Shown here in pieces: positions 9,358 through 20,339 of a DNA stretch of 64,000 nt. Where the stretch lies: positions 637,304 to 701,303 of the forward strand of contig NW_024468520.1 in assembly GCF_001632365.1 (NCBI RefSeq). Reading direction: 5' to 3'. Position numbers and translations under genes: made by a program. How positions within the stretch are numbered: the first letter of the stretch is position 1; every line of letters begins with the position of its first letter. A model generated the notes under the pieces. The model made no database searches. It was not told the origin of the DNA and saw only the letters and a program-made list of their open reading frames with translations. The stretch is from Laetiporus sulphureus 93-53. Its lineage: Eukaryota > Basidiomycota > Agaricomycetes > Polyporales > Laetiporaceae.

Positions 9358-11491
9358 TCATACCAAGTATACGGGTACATTCAGGTTTTGAGAACACATG
9401 TGCAATTCTAGTCGCTCTTCTAGGAAACGAACCAGCTGATCCTGCCCCCGCCCGCGTTCATCGTTCGTGACTCTCTCTACTACCTTCTCATCAGGGTGTG
9501 CAGAGTGAGGTCCAATTTCGTTCAATGCAGCAACAACCTTGTTCGCAGGTGTAAACCAGCTGCTGTCCCTATCAAGCACTGTATGCAAGTGCTTCTTCTT
9601 GATCTGCATCATGTACATTCTGCCATCTCGCTAGGTTAAAGTGAAATTTCAGATGGGGCACGAACCATAAAGGATATTGGCTCACTTTGATCCAAATAGC
9701 CTGCCCAACCCATCTCTGTACGAAATCGAATGCGAACTGGTACGCCTTAACAATATCAGCATCGGATAAATCTTTGCCTCCTTTTGTGGTAGCGAAGGAC
9801 TGCCAGCTTTCCAAAAAAACTGTGTCGGAGGCCGCAGTGCTGACATTTTTAATATGCTGGAATACGGCGGCTGCTTCTTCCAAGAAGGTTGTCATATCGG
9901 CTCGCGCTGTATGCCTGTCTTCTGCCCACTCCTGTCGAACACGCTTAGATTCTCTCGGCGCGAACTCCGAGGAGAGCTTTCGCTTGCTAGACGGCCTGAC
10001 GAATTGTTCTCCCGATAGAGCGAGGGTTTCGCCGCCAACATGGTCCATTTTCAACAACTAAATGCCTATGTCTATTAGTGATAATGCGTATGCTGATGTG
10101 GCGTATATTGACCTTGAGCACGTGCAATTCCAACGGCCTTCCAAATGAGAGAGGTAAGGCGTTACGAGAACACAGCCGATTGACTCCAACGTCCAGCCCA
10201 GAAAGCTTCACGAATGGCTCCAAATCGCCGTCGGACAGCATGGCGAGACGAGCGTTTCCTAGTGCCTGGGTCGGTCTTGGTCTGGCAGGTAAGGGTAGAC
10301 CGACACTATACCTTCAATGGAACATGGTGAGTTCTGGAGTGTCTCGACGAGGTCTTCCGCCTCAATGTACTCAGATAGTCCTTTGACGAAACATCGGAGA
10401 TAGAGTGTGCTCTGCATTGTCGGAATATCAGGCTCTCGATGATCTATAATCCTGATATCGACCGCCTGTAGTAATGCGCATTGAGAGACATCCTTAAATG
10501 ACATGGTGAGCACAGAATTCTCCGCACCTGCCGTATTTCATGTGCGGGAGCGAGGGATCGCTGGCCACTCTCGGCACCGAATTCATTAGTGATATTTGAA
10601 TGGAGTTTCAGCTGATCTGAGGCATGGCATCAAGTGACTTCAGCGACTCTTGAGTTCGGTATGTATTGATTCTCACCTTCTGCATGGCGAATGGAAGAGC
10701 GGTCTGTACTCCATAATCCATCATGGGAATGCCAGTTCTGAGGCGCGTATGCAACACTATTAGTCATTGCTGGCTCAGTGTCTCTGAAATGCGCTTGTTG
10801 CGCGTCTTCGAAGCCTCCTGAGGGGTCTGTTAGCTCGCGAGGAGTTTCAATCTGCCAATCACAAACCTTGATTAGTCCACGGAACGTCATTGATAGGCTC
10901 TACCTCTCTGTGAGCCTGAGGTTCACGAGGCAGGATATCAAGAACATTGTCACCTTTCGAAGAATCTGCTTGCATCAGAATGGGAATGGGATTCGAGAGT
11001 GGGTCATGATGTCTCGGAGCCTGCCTCTCCAGCCACTCACCCTGTTCAACCGGATGTGGACTACATCCGAAAGTCGTTTCTGGTGGTACGTATGACGCAT
11101 TTGGTACGTCCTCCAATCCGTCGCTATCTTCGACATCACTTTCGTTTGAATCTTTGGGCAGGTTTTCACCACTCGCGCCAACAGTGGCGCTGCGATCTTG
11201 ACCTTTCCGGAAGCCGTTAGCTAGATTGAGGATCACATTGATCATGACACGCTTCGTCGTATCTCGACGAGGCTTGTATTTCTTGTTTGCGGGCCATAAA
11301 TGTATGTTGTTCTCGATGATGGCTTGTATCTCATCTTTCGACATGGAGAGCCTGTCGTCTCATTATTAACAAATTGCTTGAGTATTTCGTCAAACTCACA
11401 ACTCCTGCTTTGTGTAAGGTTGCTCGCAAGTCATTCTGCGATATTCTTGCTGGATCAAAGGAGCAAACAGAGAAGAAGATGTCACAAGCAT
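9358..11491 (-). CDS. Uncharacterised 582-aa protein, eight exons
   Basis: I assembled exons 11491-11400, 11351-10904, 10851-10677, 10616-10528, 10465-10312, 10258-10113, 10057-9686 and 9630-9358. All seven introns (48-62 nt) are GT-AG, and the phases join without a stop to give 583 codons. The start is the ATG at 11491 (MLVTSSSLF), because the exon it opens splices in phase through a canonical GTGAGT. The N terminus (SKDEIQAIIENN) is helical-looking. The middle is acidic (DSNESDVEDSDGLED), a short basic stretch RPSSKRKL may be a nuclear signal, and the C-terminal third is predicted helical with RDGRMYMMQIKKKHLHT. I recognise no domain. An intact frame inside a pseudogene-rich region argues it is under selection or young. 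It could be two genes (break near 10500), but the splice phases favour one. Confidence 0.65.
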
Positions 11492-13406
11492 CGAGAGGCG
11501 TGATGACAGCCCATTAAATAGCGGTAGAAAGGACAAAGTGACAGAAAACGCCGCAGGCTAGCAGGCTAGAGAGATCAAAAGCGAATAGACTTTCGGCTAA
11601 ACAACATATCTTGCGGTCTCCCCGTGCCAGCACTCAACGAGAATATTTGCCTCGGCTCATAGATATGGCTCATCAGTGAGGGGTTCTGACGGTCTGGTAT
11701 GCCCAGATAATACGCGTACCTTCATGCAATCGATTGTATGGACATATCATGCAAGAGCAATCGCCGTGTAGTTTCTGTGGTTGAACTTTCCAGTACTCTT
11801 TTCATGGCGGGTGGTCTTTAGCTTTTTTGCAAAGAAACGTGTGCGCGGAGTATCGTTCCGAATAGAATCACTTCATTGTTGATCTTGTAGATCTACCATA
11901 TTGTAAATACTCGGAGACACCTGTAGCATAGAAGAAATTAGGATGCGGTTTCCCTCAAAATTATCCGTTCTCGAGGATTGTCCTATTACACAAGCACGCG
12001 CAACTTGCGCCTCCTGTGTTCTGGATTCCGAATGACTGATTGCGACGATCGGCATCGATCAGTTATGGTAAAGTTTATACCCATCGGCGATCTCTCACGG
12101 CAGCAGCTATAGCAACGTACAATTTCATTTCCTCATATGCACGCGATTCGAATCCTGTCTGACATCGAGTCATCTGCTGATTCCCTGTAGTACCCTGCCA
12201 TCTGATAAGTCTGAACCAATTTGTGCCTGGAGAGCCAAGTCGACCCTATGTACGGCGTGGATATCACGTTAGTCGCTAAGTTGAAGTGCGTGTTTAGAAT
12301 TTGGCGATGCTTACGCATGGGAAGATTTTGGACAAGCGTAGATCTCAGGTTCTCTGAATAGCACACATTCTGTGTGTGAAAAGGTTAGGATATCTCTCAA
12401 CTAGAATAGCTCTGAAGCGTCGGCTGTGAGTTGAAACGTTGCTGTCAGACGTCGTCACGTCACACGTCCCGTCTTGACTCTTGAGTCGATCGGAATCTTC
12501 ATGCGCCAAGCGGAGCAACAACGGGTAGGGTTGAACATTGACGTTGAGCGCGGAGCGATGAAGCGATGTTGGTGACTGTTTCCATGAGATGGCAGCTGTT
12601 TCCATGAGACGGTGAGAGATTCCACGTGGCATCTGTAGCTTCGGAGCTGCCTTCAACGACGAGGTCAATGAATTGATTCTCGTTTCCATGTAGAGTTTAC
12701 GACGGGAAGGGTGACGTCGCAACGTATGACACACTAGCAACGGATACTGCGGATCCAGAAGTAAAGTTGCGTGCGATCCAGAAAGGGTCGCACCGTGGCG
12801 CATGCTCAGTATCTCCCGAACCAGTCCCAACATGCAGTTGGCGCGCCACTGATCGATTCGTTTGCTTTTCTGCTGGTGAGCAAACAAACGGTCCGCCCAC
12901 ACATAGAAAGCTCAGCTAGTGCTGCAGAGGGGTTCCAGCTCACAACTCGCGCAAGGAAACGGATCAGTCACTGATTGTTGTGCATCATCACTGGTAACGT
13001 TTTATATTTTATCTCACAGACATCGTGGATGGTATATCCTGAGGAGCCGCGCAAAAAGGCAGATGATTTAGAAGTATACTTCATCCGGCCGCTCAGACCG
13101 CGGTCTGTTCTGACCTTCAATCTTGCCATCATCAACAGTGCGATCAAGGCTAAAGTGAGGGCCCGAATCGCGCATTCATTTATCCTGCATGCTCGCACAA
13201 AGACACTGTCGCTTCTAGGTTAGACAGCAATTGCCAAGACATTTTTGCGGCCATGACAAATCTGTCGGAATCAGTCACGGTATTTGCATCGTTCATGCCT
13301 CTTCTCCTGTCGCAGAATGTTCCGGGCCGAATGGGGGAGCTTATGCAGCTCGAGCTACAATGCACTCCCTGAGTCTCCCTCACACTGACATATTCACTAC
13401 TGCACA
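11492..13406. other. 1.9 kb without a recognised gene
   Basis: The frames at 12133-12902 (minus) and 12975-13223 (plus) are open for up to 185 codons but show no family pattern and no convincing splice linkage. They may be remnants. Confidence 0.3.
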
Positions 13407-15037
13407 ATGCCGGCCTTTGCGTGTCCTGGACTCACTCTTGCGTTACAGGAGCATATCGACGCAATAGAGGTCGAAGACGAGATCGACGGAGAGAGGGATG
13501 CCAATGACGCTTGGGATCAGCTTCGCGTCGATGACATACTATCCGTCCAAGATCAGCTGGGTTCCGGGACACCTACTCTAGAGAAGGTCCTGGAGAAGGC
13601 TTCCAAGGTTGTCACCGATGCCACGGATCAGGACTACCGACGGTGAGCGGTATGATCACATAGCGATTGCAGTGTCTAAGGTCTCACCGAACATTTTAGC
13701 TTGATGAATGCTTTCGAGATTTGGCTGAAAGTGCAGGGTTATGTCGCGCCCGACCATGACGTTTTCGGTGCAGTGGTAGCGGATAATATGCCAGAGTACA
13801 TATCTGCTTGGATCATGAGCGAGTGAGAGCACTTTTCATCACTTTCGATGGACAATCTCGAACTGCTTCGGTAGATGCGACGAGCTCCGCCTAGATGGGA
13901 CAACGAATCCTCCTCGAGAATATAGGGCATCCTATAGCCAGGCAATGAAGATGAGGGCGGCAATAACCTATGGGTTTGGTAGATCCAAAAGCTGAGGCAT
14001 ACATGCTTGGACCCAGAGCGAAAGTTGGGCTGGTTGGCGAGGGAACCCCTCGGTGTCGACACAAGTCTCCCGCTACATGGTGTCATTAAAGCGACGAAAG
14101 GTGCAGCTAGAGTTTTTCTACGTGTCAGAGCTAACGAATGGTATAGGTGCGAAATGGAGAAACCGCAATGAGCTCGCGAGCAATTACCGCTGATCTACTC
14201 AAAGCAATGTGGATTTACAACCATCGACCGGACAATTGGGATATCAAGCTATATGAACCTGGAAGCCGTGACAATCAGAACATACACCATTGGGGAGGTG
14301 GACGTGCTCGACGCCTCTTGCATTGTGCTTATACAATTGCATTCTGGTGTCTACTCCGCTTTGACGAGGTTCTTCAGATACAAATTCACGAGTTTGAGCT
14401 TGTGTCACCTACGTGTCTGAAAATTACCTTGCCTTTTCGCAAGACTCATCAGAATGGTTGTAAGTTGTAATTCGTCCGATCATTTGGGCAATCCTGAATG
14501 CTTCGACATAGGTATCAAGCCATTTTACCTACATCTCCTCCATCCTTCCGAAGCCCACCTGTGCCCAGTCCGAGCATTTGCGGAATGGTACTTCGTCAAT
14601 GGTAGACGGCTGCAATATGGATACGTTTTCCGGTGAATAGCGTCAGGAGATCGCGTTAGTGATGAGAATGCCCCCTTGGTGAGCATATAAATTGTACACA
14701 GTGGGATGGTAGCATGAAAATGGAAGAATAGAGAGCGGAGGACTTCCTGGAGATGTTCCGAAACAACCTGCTGGATATCGGAATTGACCCCAACCCATAT
14801 GGAACTCATTCCTTCCGATGAGGCGGATGTCAATACCTTGCAAGCGAGCGACGATGGAGTCTGCGCAAGCTATGTGATTGGGGCGGTTGGAGCACAAATT
14901 TTACAAGTCTGACCATCATCAAATATCTCATTTCTTGGAACGACGATCCATTGGAACCGAGAGAGGACTTCCTGAATCCAAACCGTGCACCTGCCGTACG
15001 TTGTCCTCAATGCGGGCGCTCTTGTCATTGCGCTTGA
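13407..15037 (+). pseudogene. Tyrosine recombinase (Crypton-like family) with three in-frame TGA codons
   Basis: Exons 13407-13642, 13700-13822, 13875-14100, 14147-14456, 14512-14678 and 14732-15037 join in phase through short GT-AG introns into 456 codons. (The fourth donor may instead be GTAAGT at 14460.) The C-terminal half has the recombinase layout: catalytic Arg I in CLLRFDEVL, PFRKTHQNG, the H-x-x-R box in THSFR, a WGGWST segment, and a candidate nucleophile Tyr in LTIIKYLISW. The last residues, CPQCGRSCHC, form a Cys-rich tail. TGA codons at 13993, 14634 and 14819 interrupt an otherwise open frame. The last falls right after HSFR, where relatives of this fungal family, as I remember them, have a second Arg. 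Such enzymes cut and rejoin DNA for element mobility. With the stops it would give only a truncated product. Confidence 0.75.
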
Positions 15038-15813
15038 AAAGGGTCCCGAGACGTGGTAAGCAGGCCATTACAGCCAATGATCAAGCCGGGCAAGCTGATG
15101 CAGACAATAACTATCAGGGATCTCCGAATGTATGGAGAGTCAGGCTCAGGGCTGTGCCGTCAAGCCTGGTTGCCTGGAGAGTGCTTCGCGCTTCACCTTA
15201 CGGCCTTAGTAATTTACTACTCACTTCCAGAACTTCGCACTTCAGCGCGGCGGTTGATGTATAGTACTGACTTCATCGCTCAGTGCCATTAATGCGTAGC
15301 ATTATTACGTACTATCTATCATAGGGCTCCGCCCTCGCAGACAATGAACATGGAGATAAAAAAGAAGTCGGGTCCTTCAGGGATGATCGATGATCCTTCG
15401 ACCGCTACCATGGTGCTTGTATCGAACGTCACCAGACAGGTAGATATCAAGCCGACGTGGAACAACATCGCTTTTCTATTGACGACGAAGGTGAGAGGGT
15501 CGCAAACAAGAAATGTCAAGACAAGCAATTAAAATGTTTTTTAAAAAAGGCTTTCGAGCTCTGAAGGTGGCGTCGTCTCGAACCTGTCCCTAGCGACTCG
15601 GCGCTCTGTTGGAGATGCCAATCGGCCGGGTATCAAAAGCTCATATTGTGTGGCACGGCGAATGGAGGCGGCGGGTGAGTATAGTTTACAGTAGTGAGAG
15701 ACAAAAGACTGACCGGATGAACAATGATGCGCGGCAAGGACGTCGACATAGGACAACCGCCAAGCACAAGGATATGTTATTTTAGGGAATCTAATCCCAA
15801 CATCTGCGCACAA
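15038..15813. other. No gene recognised downstream of the recombinase
   Basis: Contains short frames only. If the recombinase belonged to a Crypton, its far end would lie here, but these elements lack terminal inverted repeats and the end cannot be placed by eye. Confidence 0.3.
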
Positions 15814-17739
15814 TCAGCCGGAAAAGGTTACGATGTATTGGTATTGTACATGGTCACGCAGATTCGAGACGAAATGACTTTGGGATAGTATGCTACCAGG
15901 TCCTACCTATGATGATTATAATACAATATGTACGTGATTTCGCAATCCAAAAAAAACTCCGGATAGTATCAGAGACAGGACAAGAGAAAGAAGGCAGAGA
16001 GGTATACGATAAGAGGCCTGAGAGCATAAAAAACATACAGTGAAATAATAGCTCCACAAATTCGATGATGAGCTTGGTGTTGTTTGAATCCATGATGAGG
16101 CACCCAACGGGATAGAGGTCTTGTTGGACCAGGGCCGTAGTATTGTCGACAAAACGTTGAAGCCAGCTTCAGTGTCAAGGCATGCACACATGGCGAGACG
16201 GACGCAACACAAGTAGAAGACGAGCAGCTGTTTTTCGTCAACGCCGATGACTGTTTCGGTAAATTATTTGATGAAGGAAAGATGATGCTCCAATGTCTGT
16301 CAGATCAAGCCAATGATCAGCGCTATGTTCTCAATAGCTTGTCAAGTCCGGAAATCACGAAACTCACCAACCTCCAGCAACTACCATCAGCAAGAGCCAT
16401 CTCAGCAGTCTGGCCAGCGAGCCAACCATCACGCGCATAGGTCAGACAGGGCCTTCGCTCCCCTACTCACCACATCGATCACCACACCAAGCACATACCC
16501 CAAGTAGCCCAAGCCCACAACCGCCGAACGGAATGTCACGTCCACCACATATCCCGCGCCCACCATCCCCAGACTCGCCGCCCGCACCGCCAGCCCGGGG
16601 ACGTGGCCTGCTCCAGCGAACGCCGCGTCCAGCGCGATCGTAGCCGCCTCTCTGGCGGTCTCGCTCGCCACCTCGGCGAGCCCACACGTCAGGCTCTCGC
16701 GCCACTTGCGCCTGCGCACCGCAGCCTTCTGGCGCTCGCACTGTGCGCGACGGCGCTGACGCTGGCGTTCTCGCTCCTGTGCACGCCAAGGCTTTTCTTC
16801 TTCCCCCTCATCCTCGTCCTCATCATCGTAGCCGGATGGCTTCTCCTCGGCGAAGCCCGTACTCTCCGGTGTCATCTCGGCTAGTATTCTCATCAGCTCG
16901 GGCGATGACGCCAACGCTGTGGTTCTCTCGTCCATCTCGAGCGAGTTGCTGCGAGAGCGGCTGATACGGGGCTTGGGGGGAGGGGAGGGTTCGGCCTCTA
17001 AACGCGCTTCTTGGCCGTATTCGTCATCTACCTTTGTGGGTGCAGGTTGTTGTGATTGATCAACAGAGCGGGCAGGAGGAGGCTGGTCGTCTATAGACGA
17101 GCTCAAAGGTATTGAGGGTTCGACCCAATCACGACCAGTGGAGAATGATCTAGAATAGCTTGTACTCGATGCATACCCGTATGATCCGCTCCACATTAGT
17201 TCATGCTGCAATCGCAGAAGTTCATCACTAACATCAGGGTAAGAGGTGCACAACGTGTGCCGCTCTCATGGCGGGTTGAACACAGGCATAGGCGTTGGCA
17301 TAGGCAATGGCGGGAGCCCGCCGGGGCCCAAGATCTTGCGCTCCATCTCTCCAGGTTCATGCCAACGACCGGTACATTTCAATCTGTATGGTGGGACACT
17401 TCTCCTCGCTGGCATAACGCGGCGCTGAGGAGGAGAAGATCCGAAGCAGAAAGGCTCGTTCCGTATGCTGCGCGCATATTCCGCGAGGTGGATGTGGAAG
17501 TCGTCCAGAGTGGGCTTGAGGCGCGGAGGCTCGGAGGTGTTCATGACCAGTGGCGTATCAGTCTGCTTGGGCTGCGCCAACTTGGACAAAGAGCTGGTCG
17601 GCTGTTGTGCGGACTGTGGTTTCGCTAGGTCGCTGAGACAAAGCATGTCCTGCGCGAGAAATGGGTCACATGACCGCGACCTGGATGCATCCACGAATTT
17701 GGTCATTTCACCGCAGACATTGGAACGATCTCTACGCAT
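15814..17739 (-). CDS. Hypothetical Ser/Pro-rich protein with C-terminal hydrophobic segments
   Basis: Exon 1 (17739-17284) and exon 2 (17205-16471) are joined by a 78-nt GT-AG intron that removes an apparent TGA at 17266-17268. Without that intron the two long frames would be in phase but broken by that TGA. Exon 1 has DDFHIHLAEYARSI and a Pro-rich end (LPPLPMPTPMP). Exon 2 has a Ser/Pro-rich stretch, an acidic run DDEDEDEGEEE, a highly basic RERQRQRRRAQCERQKAA segment, then Gly/Val-rich hydrophobic segments. Further exons are plausible but less certain: a 13-nt exon at 16368-16380, one ending at the GTATGT donor near 16039 (reads VDEKQLLVFYLCCVRLAMC), and a last one ending at 15814. I recognise no family. 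The coding model to 16471 is firmer than the 3' end. Confidence 0.5.
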
Positions 17740-18239
17740 GGCCTGAGATAGTGAGGTAATTTAATCCTAAATGATGCCCTCTATTGAAACAGCATTTTGC
17801 TGACCACATTTGAAAGATTGAAGGTTAAATACTCACCTTGGAACACCGTAAGCCATGTTTATTGAATATGTTGTACAACTTTTTCGAGGTACAAGAGGTC
17901 ACCGTCTAGGTTCAATTAATTTGCAAATCATCTGCTACGGGATGGGAAGGGTTCATGTCGTGAAAGTTGATCCTCTCAGACTCTGCGTGATGATCTGATA
18001 CTACCTTCTTTCGGGAAGAAGCTGCGGCATAGACCACAATGCACACTATTCCGAGTCAACAGCCCGGTAGCCTCGTACGGAGACGCGGATTCGACAATGA
18101 TTCTGATGGCTTTTCACGGCTGAATGCGACCTCTGCCGCCATCTGATGAGGTGCTAGACAAGCATCGAGACGACCAGATGCGATCAACAAGTGATCTCAA
18201 GATCAAGTACGCGTCATAACTGAAGGTTAAAAATCAGGT
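17740..18239. other. Intergenic, nothing recognised
   Basis: Upstream of the hypothetical gene; no coding pattern. Confidence 0.3.
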
Positions 18240-18880
18240 GGACTCACCGGTCGTCACCGTACTTTTCACGTCTATGAGAACAATGAACGTAATGAGGAAG
18301 GGTCGAACTTCGCGAGCATGAGTGCCCATCTTCTCGTTCCGAGTACCCATGAAAAAGAAGCTCGCGGATGTGGCATAGGGAATGCTCCCAATCAGATCGT
18401 AATCGGTACTGCAGCTTGAGTCTTGACTAGCCGTTTTCGCTGGTGGACAACCCAAGAGCGACGAATCTATCATGTTATAATGCACAAAATACGTCAAAGT
18501 ATCCGCCCCCGCATAGAAAAAATCCAGCTAGCTTCTACATATTAGAGCAGCATCTAGGAGCATGCTGCACAGGTCCAGACACTGCGGCAGAGTGAGGTTG
18601 AAATCTGTTCCCGATGGCACCGTCAGGCCCTGTACAGAGCGAAGGCGAGAACGTTACGATACATATTAATTGCAAGGTCGATCGTCCCGACGACAAACAG
18701 AGTAATCACGACGTTGAATATCATGACGGGATTGATCAGCAAGTTCCCGAATATGCACCGGTGCTCCGGCACGTTCCAAATGCGTATGGCAAAAGCCACC
18801 GCATGCACGCCGTAAGAGACTTCTGCACACAGAACGAGATAATGTGCGACTCTGAGAGGTTGAGGTGTCCATGACTACGT
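18240..18880 (-). pseudogene. Fragment of a fungal multi-pass membrane protein
   Basis: The minus strand at about 18850-18623 reads VSYGVHAVAFAIRIW and then two hydrophobic segments (MIFNVVITLFVVGTIDLAIN). This resembles a large agaricomycete family of seven-helix-like membrane proteins with a YG(V/A)Y..F start and a T(I/L)D.A...W segment. A second piece at 18497-18234 ends in a hydrophobic run FLITFIVLIDV. No in-frame start was found and the pieces do not join cleanly, so it is partial or dead. Confidence 0.35.
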
Positions 18881-19164
18881 GAGCTGTGCCTGGGGCCGAG
18901 ATCTCTCGCAGTTATACAAGAAGTATTGCGCCGAGAACGCTTCTGTCCGTCGAGATGCTATTGTCGCGTTTTACAATCCAACGACACCCAATTCTTGCCT
19001 AATGGCATGCACCGCCTTCACTCCACAATTTCCATTAGTTGCCTCGCATGTGCCTTGATTCTTGGGGTCTGAAAATACAGCGAACTCTCGCTATGCTTGA
19101 ATTGGACGGGCACACACCTATACCAGCCCTCAGAGGCTTTGCAGGATTCAACAGATCTCGTTAT

Positions 19165-19640
19165 TCAATGGACAGAAGGAGAAATGCGCTCGAAGATTTG
19201 CTCAGATGATGTTATAATCACACCTGACCCAATTTCGATGTGGAACGTTTTATGAAAATTCTGCAGAATTTGTAACACTCGTACCTGGTTCAACTTGCGC
19301 AGTAACACGGCCGTTCTGCCTAATGTAAGTGCGCGGGACCGTTCATCATGGAAAATGAAACGGACCGCTCGCGGGGCTCTTAACTTCACAGTGCAGTATG
19401 CAGAGCTCCCATTCAGTGTATCCATAGGTCCAAGAAGGTTCCGTAGGGAGAAGGTGTACCATACTTGAGGCTTACTTTCTAGCGAGACAGCAGACACATC
19501 CTGAAATAGTCGTCAATAGAATGTAACAATTCGTGATAAGCACGACGCCCTGCGTCTGTGTTCTGTAAGGACATCGCATGAGAAAGGAAGGCACCGTTCA
19601 AAGGTGACGCACCGCTGTCCATATCACGACTCATTTCATG
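19165..19640 (-). other. Possible coding fragment, family unknown
   Basis: A minus-strand frame reads from an ATG near 19636 (MSRDMDSGASPLNGAF) and, after a possible acceptor near 19501, continues as SLESKPQVWYTFSLRNLL to KLNQ, where a GTACGA donor occurs. No family is recognised and the ends are open. Confidence 0.25.
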
Positions 19641-20339
19641 CAAAATTAGTATGAATCACGATAGGACGGCTCGGACGACTGAAATCTGGGAAAGGCGCAC
19701 CATAAAAGACTTGTACACCATGGAAACTCATATCCGCTTGCATAGGCTTGTTTCCGCTTGTTTCCGCTTGTTGGGATCAAACAAGGATATAAGTGGGAGA
19801 AAGGCCCAGGACCTCCTCATTTTAGATTTGTCCCCGACTTCATGGCTTTTTTCGTTCGCCTTTCTGCTTGCACAAGCCAATACAAATGGGATTTAACATA
19901 AAAGGAGGTTTTGTGTCTAAGCCGATTTGAGAGAAAACCTTGCATTCAGATGTCGGCGCGCAGAAAGCATGGTATGATCAGCGTCGCGCCGTTGCAGTTG
20001 CCGATCTTGACGCTGCTGCCGATGAAACTGTGATTCACTCGGCAATCGAAGCAGGAAGAACGACAGACGAAGAGACCATTCAGACTAAACCTAGTTTCAA
20101 ATATGAGCAGACTCACACCATATACATACACATTAAACGACACAGCGACAGGTGATCATTATCTAGATGAACACCTGGAGTGGATGACAGTCACACACGT
20201 TCTGTCCTTCACTCAGCTCTCCGAGGCAAGTCTGGATAGAATGGTACCAAAGCATCAGCAGCGTCCAGGTATAGCGAATTGTAAATATGCCAGTACACCT
20301 GTTTAGCATCTTGATTAGTGGCTAAGCTCTACAATAGAC
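19641..20339. other. No gene recognised
   Basis: Short unrelated frames only, between the fragment above and the SF3B1 remnant. Confidence 0.3.

Noticed and set aside
17266..17268. A further in-frame TGA in the hypothetical gene at 15814-17739
   Set aside because: A GT-AG intron (17206-17283) in correct phase removes it, so it was not counted with the CGA-to-TGA cases.
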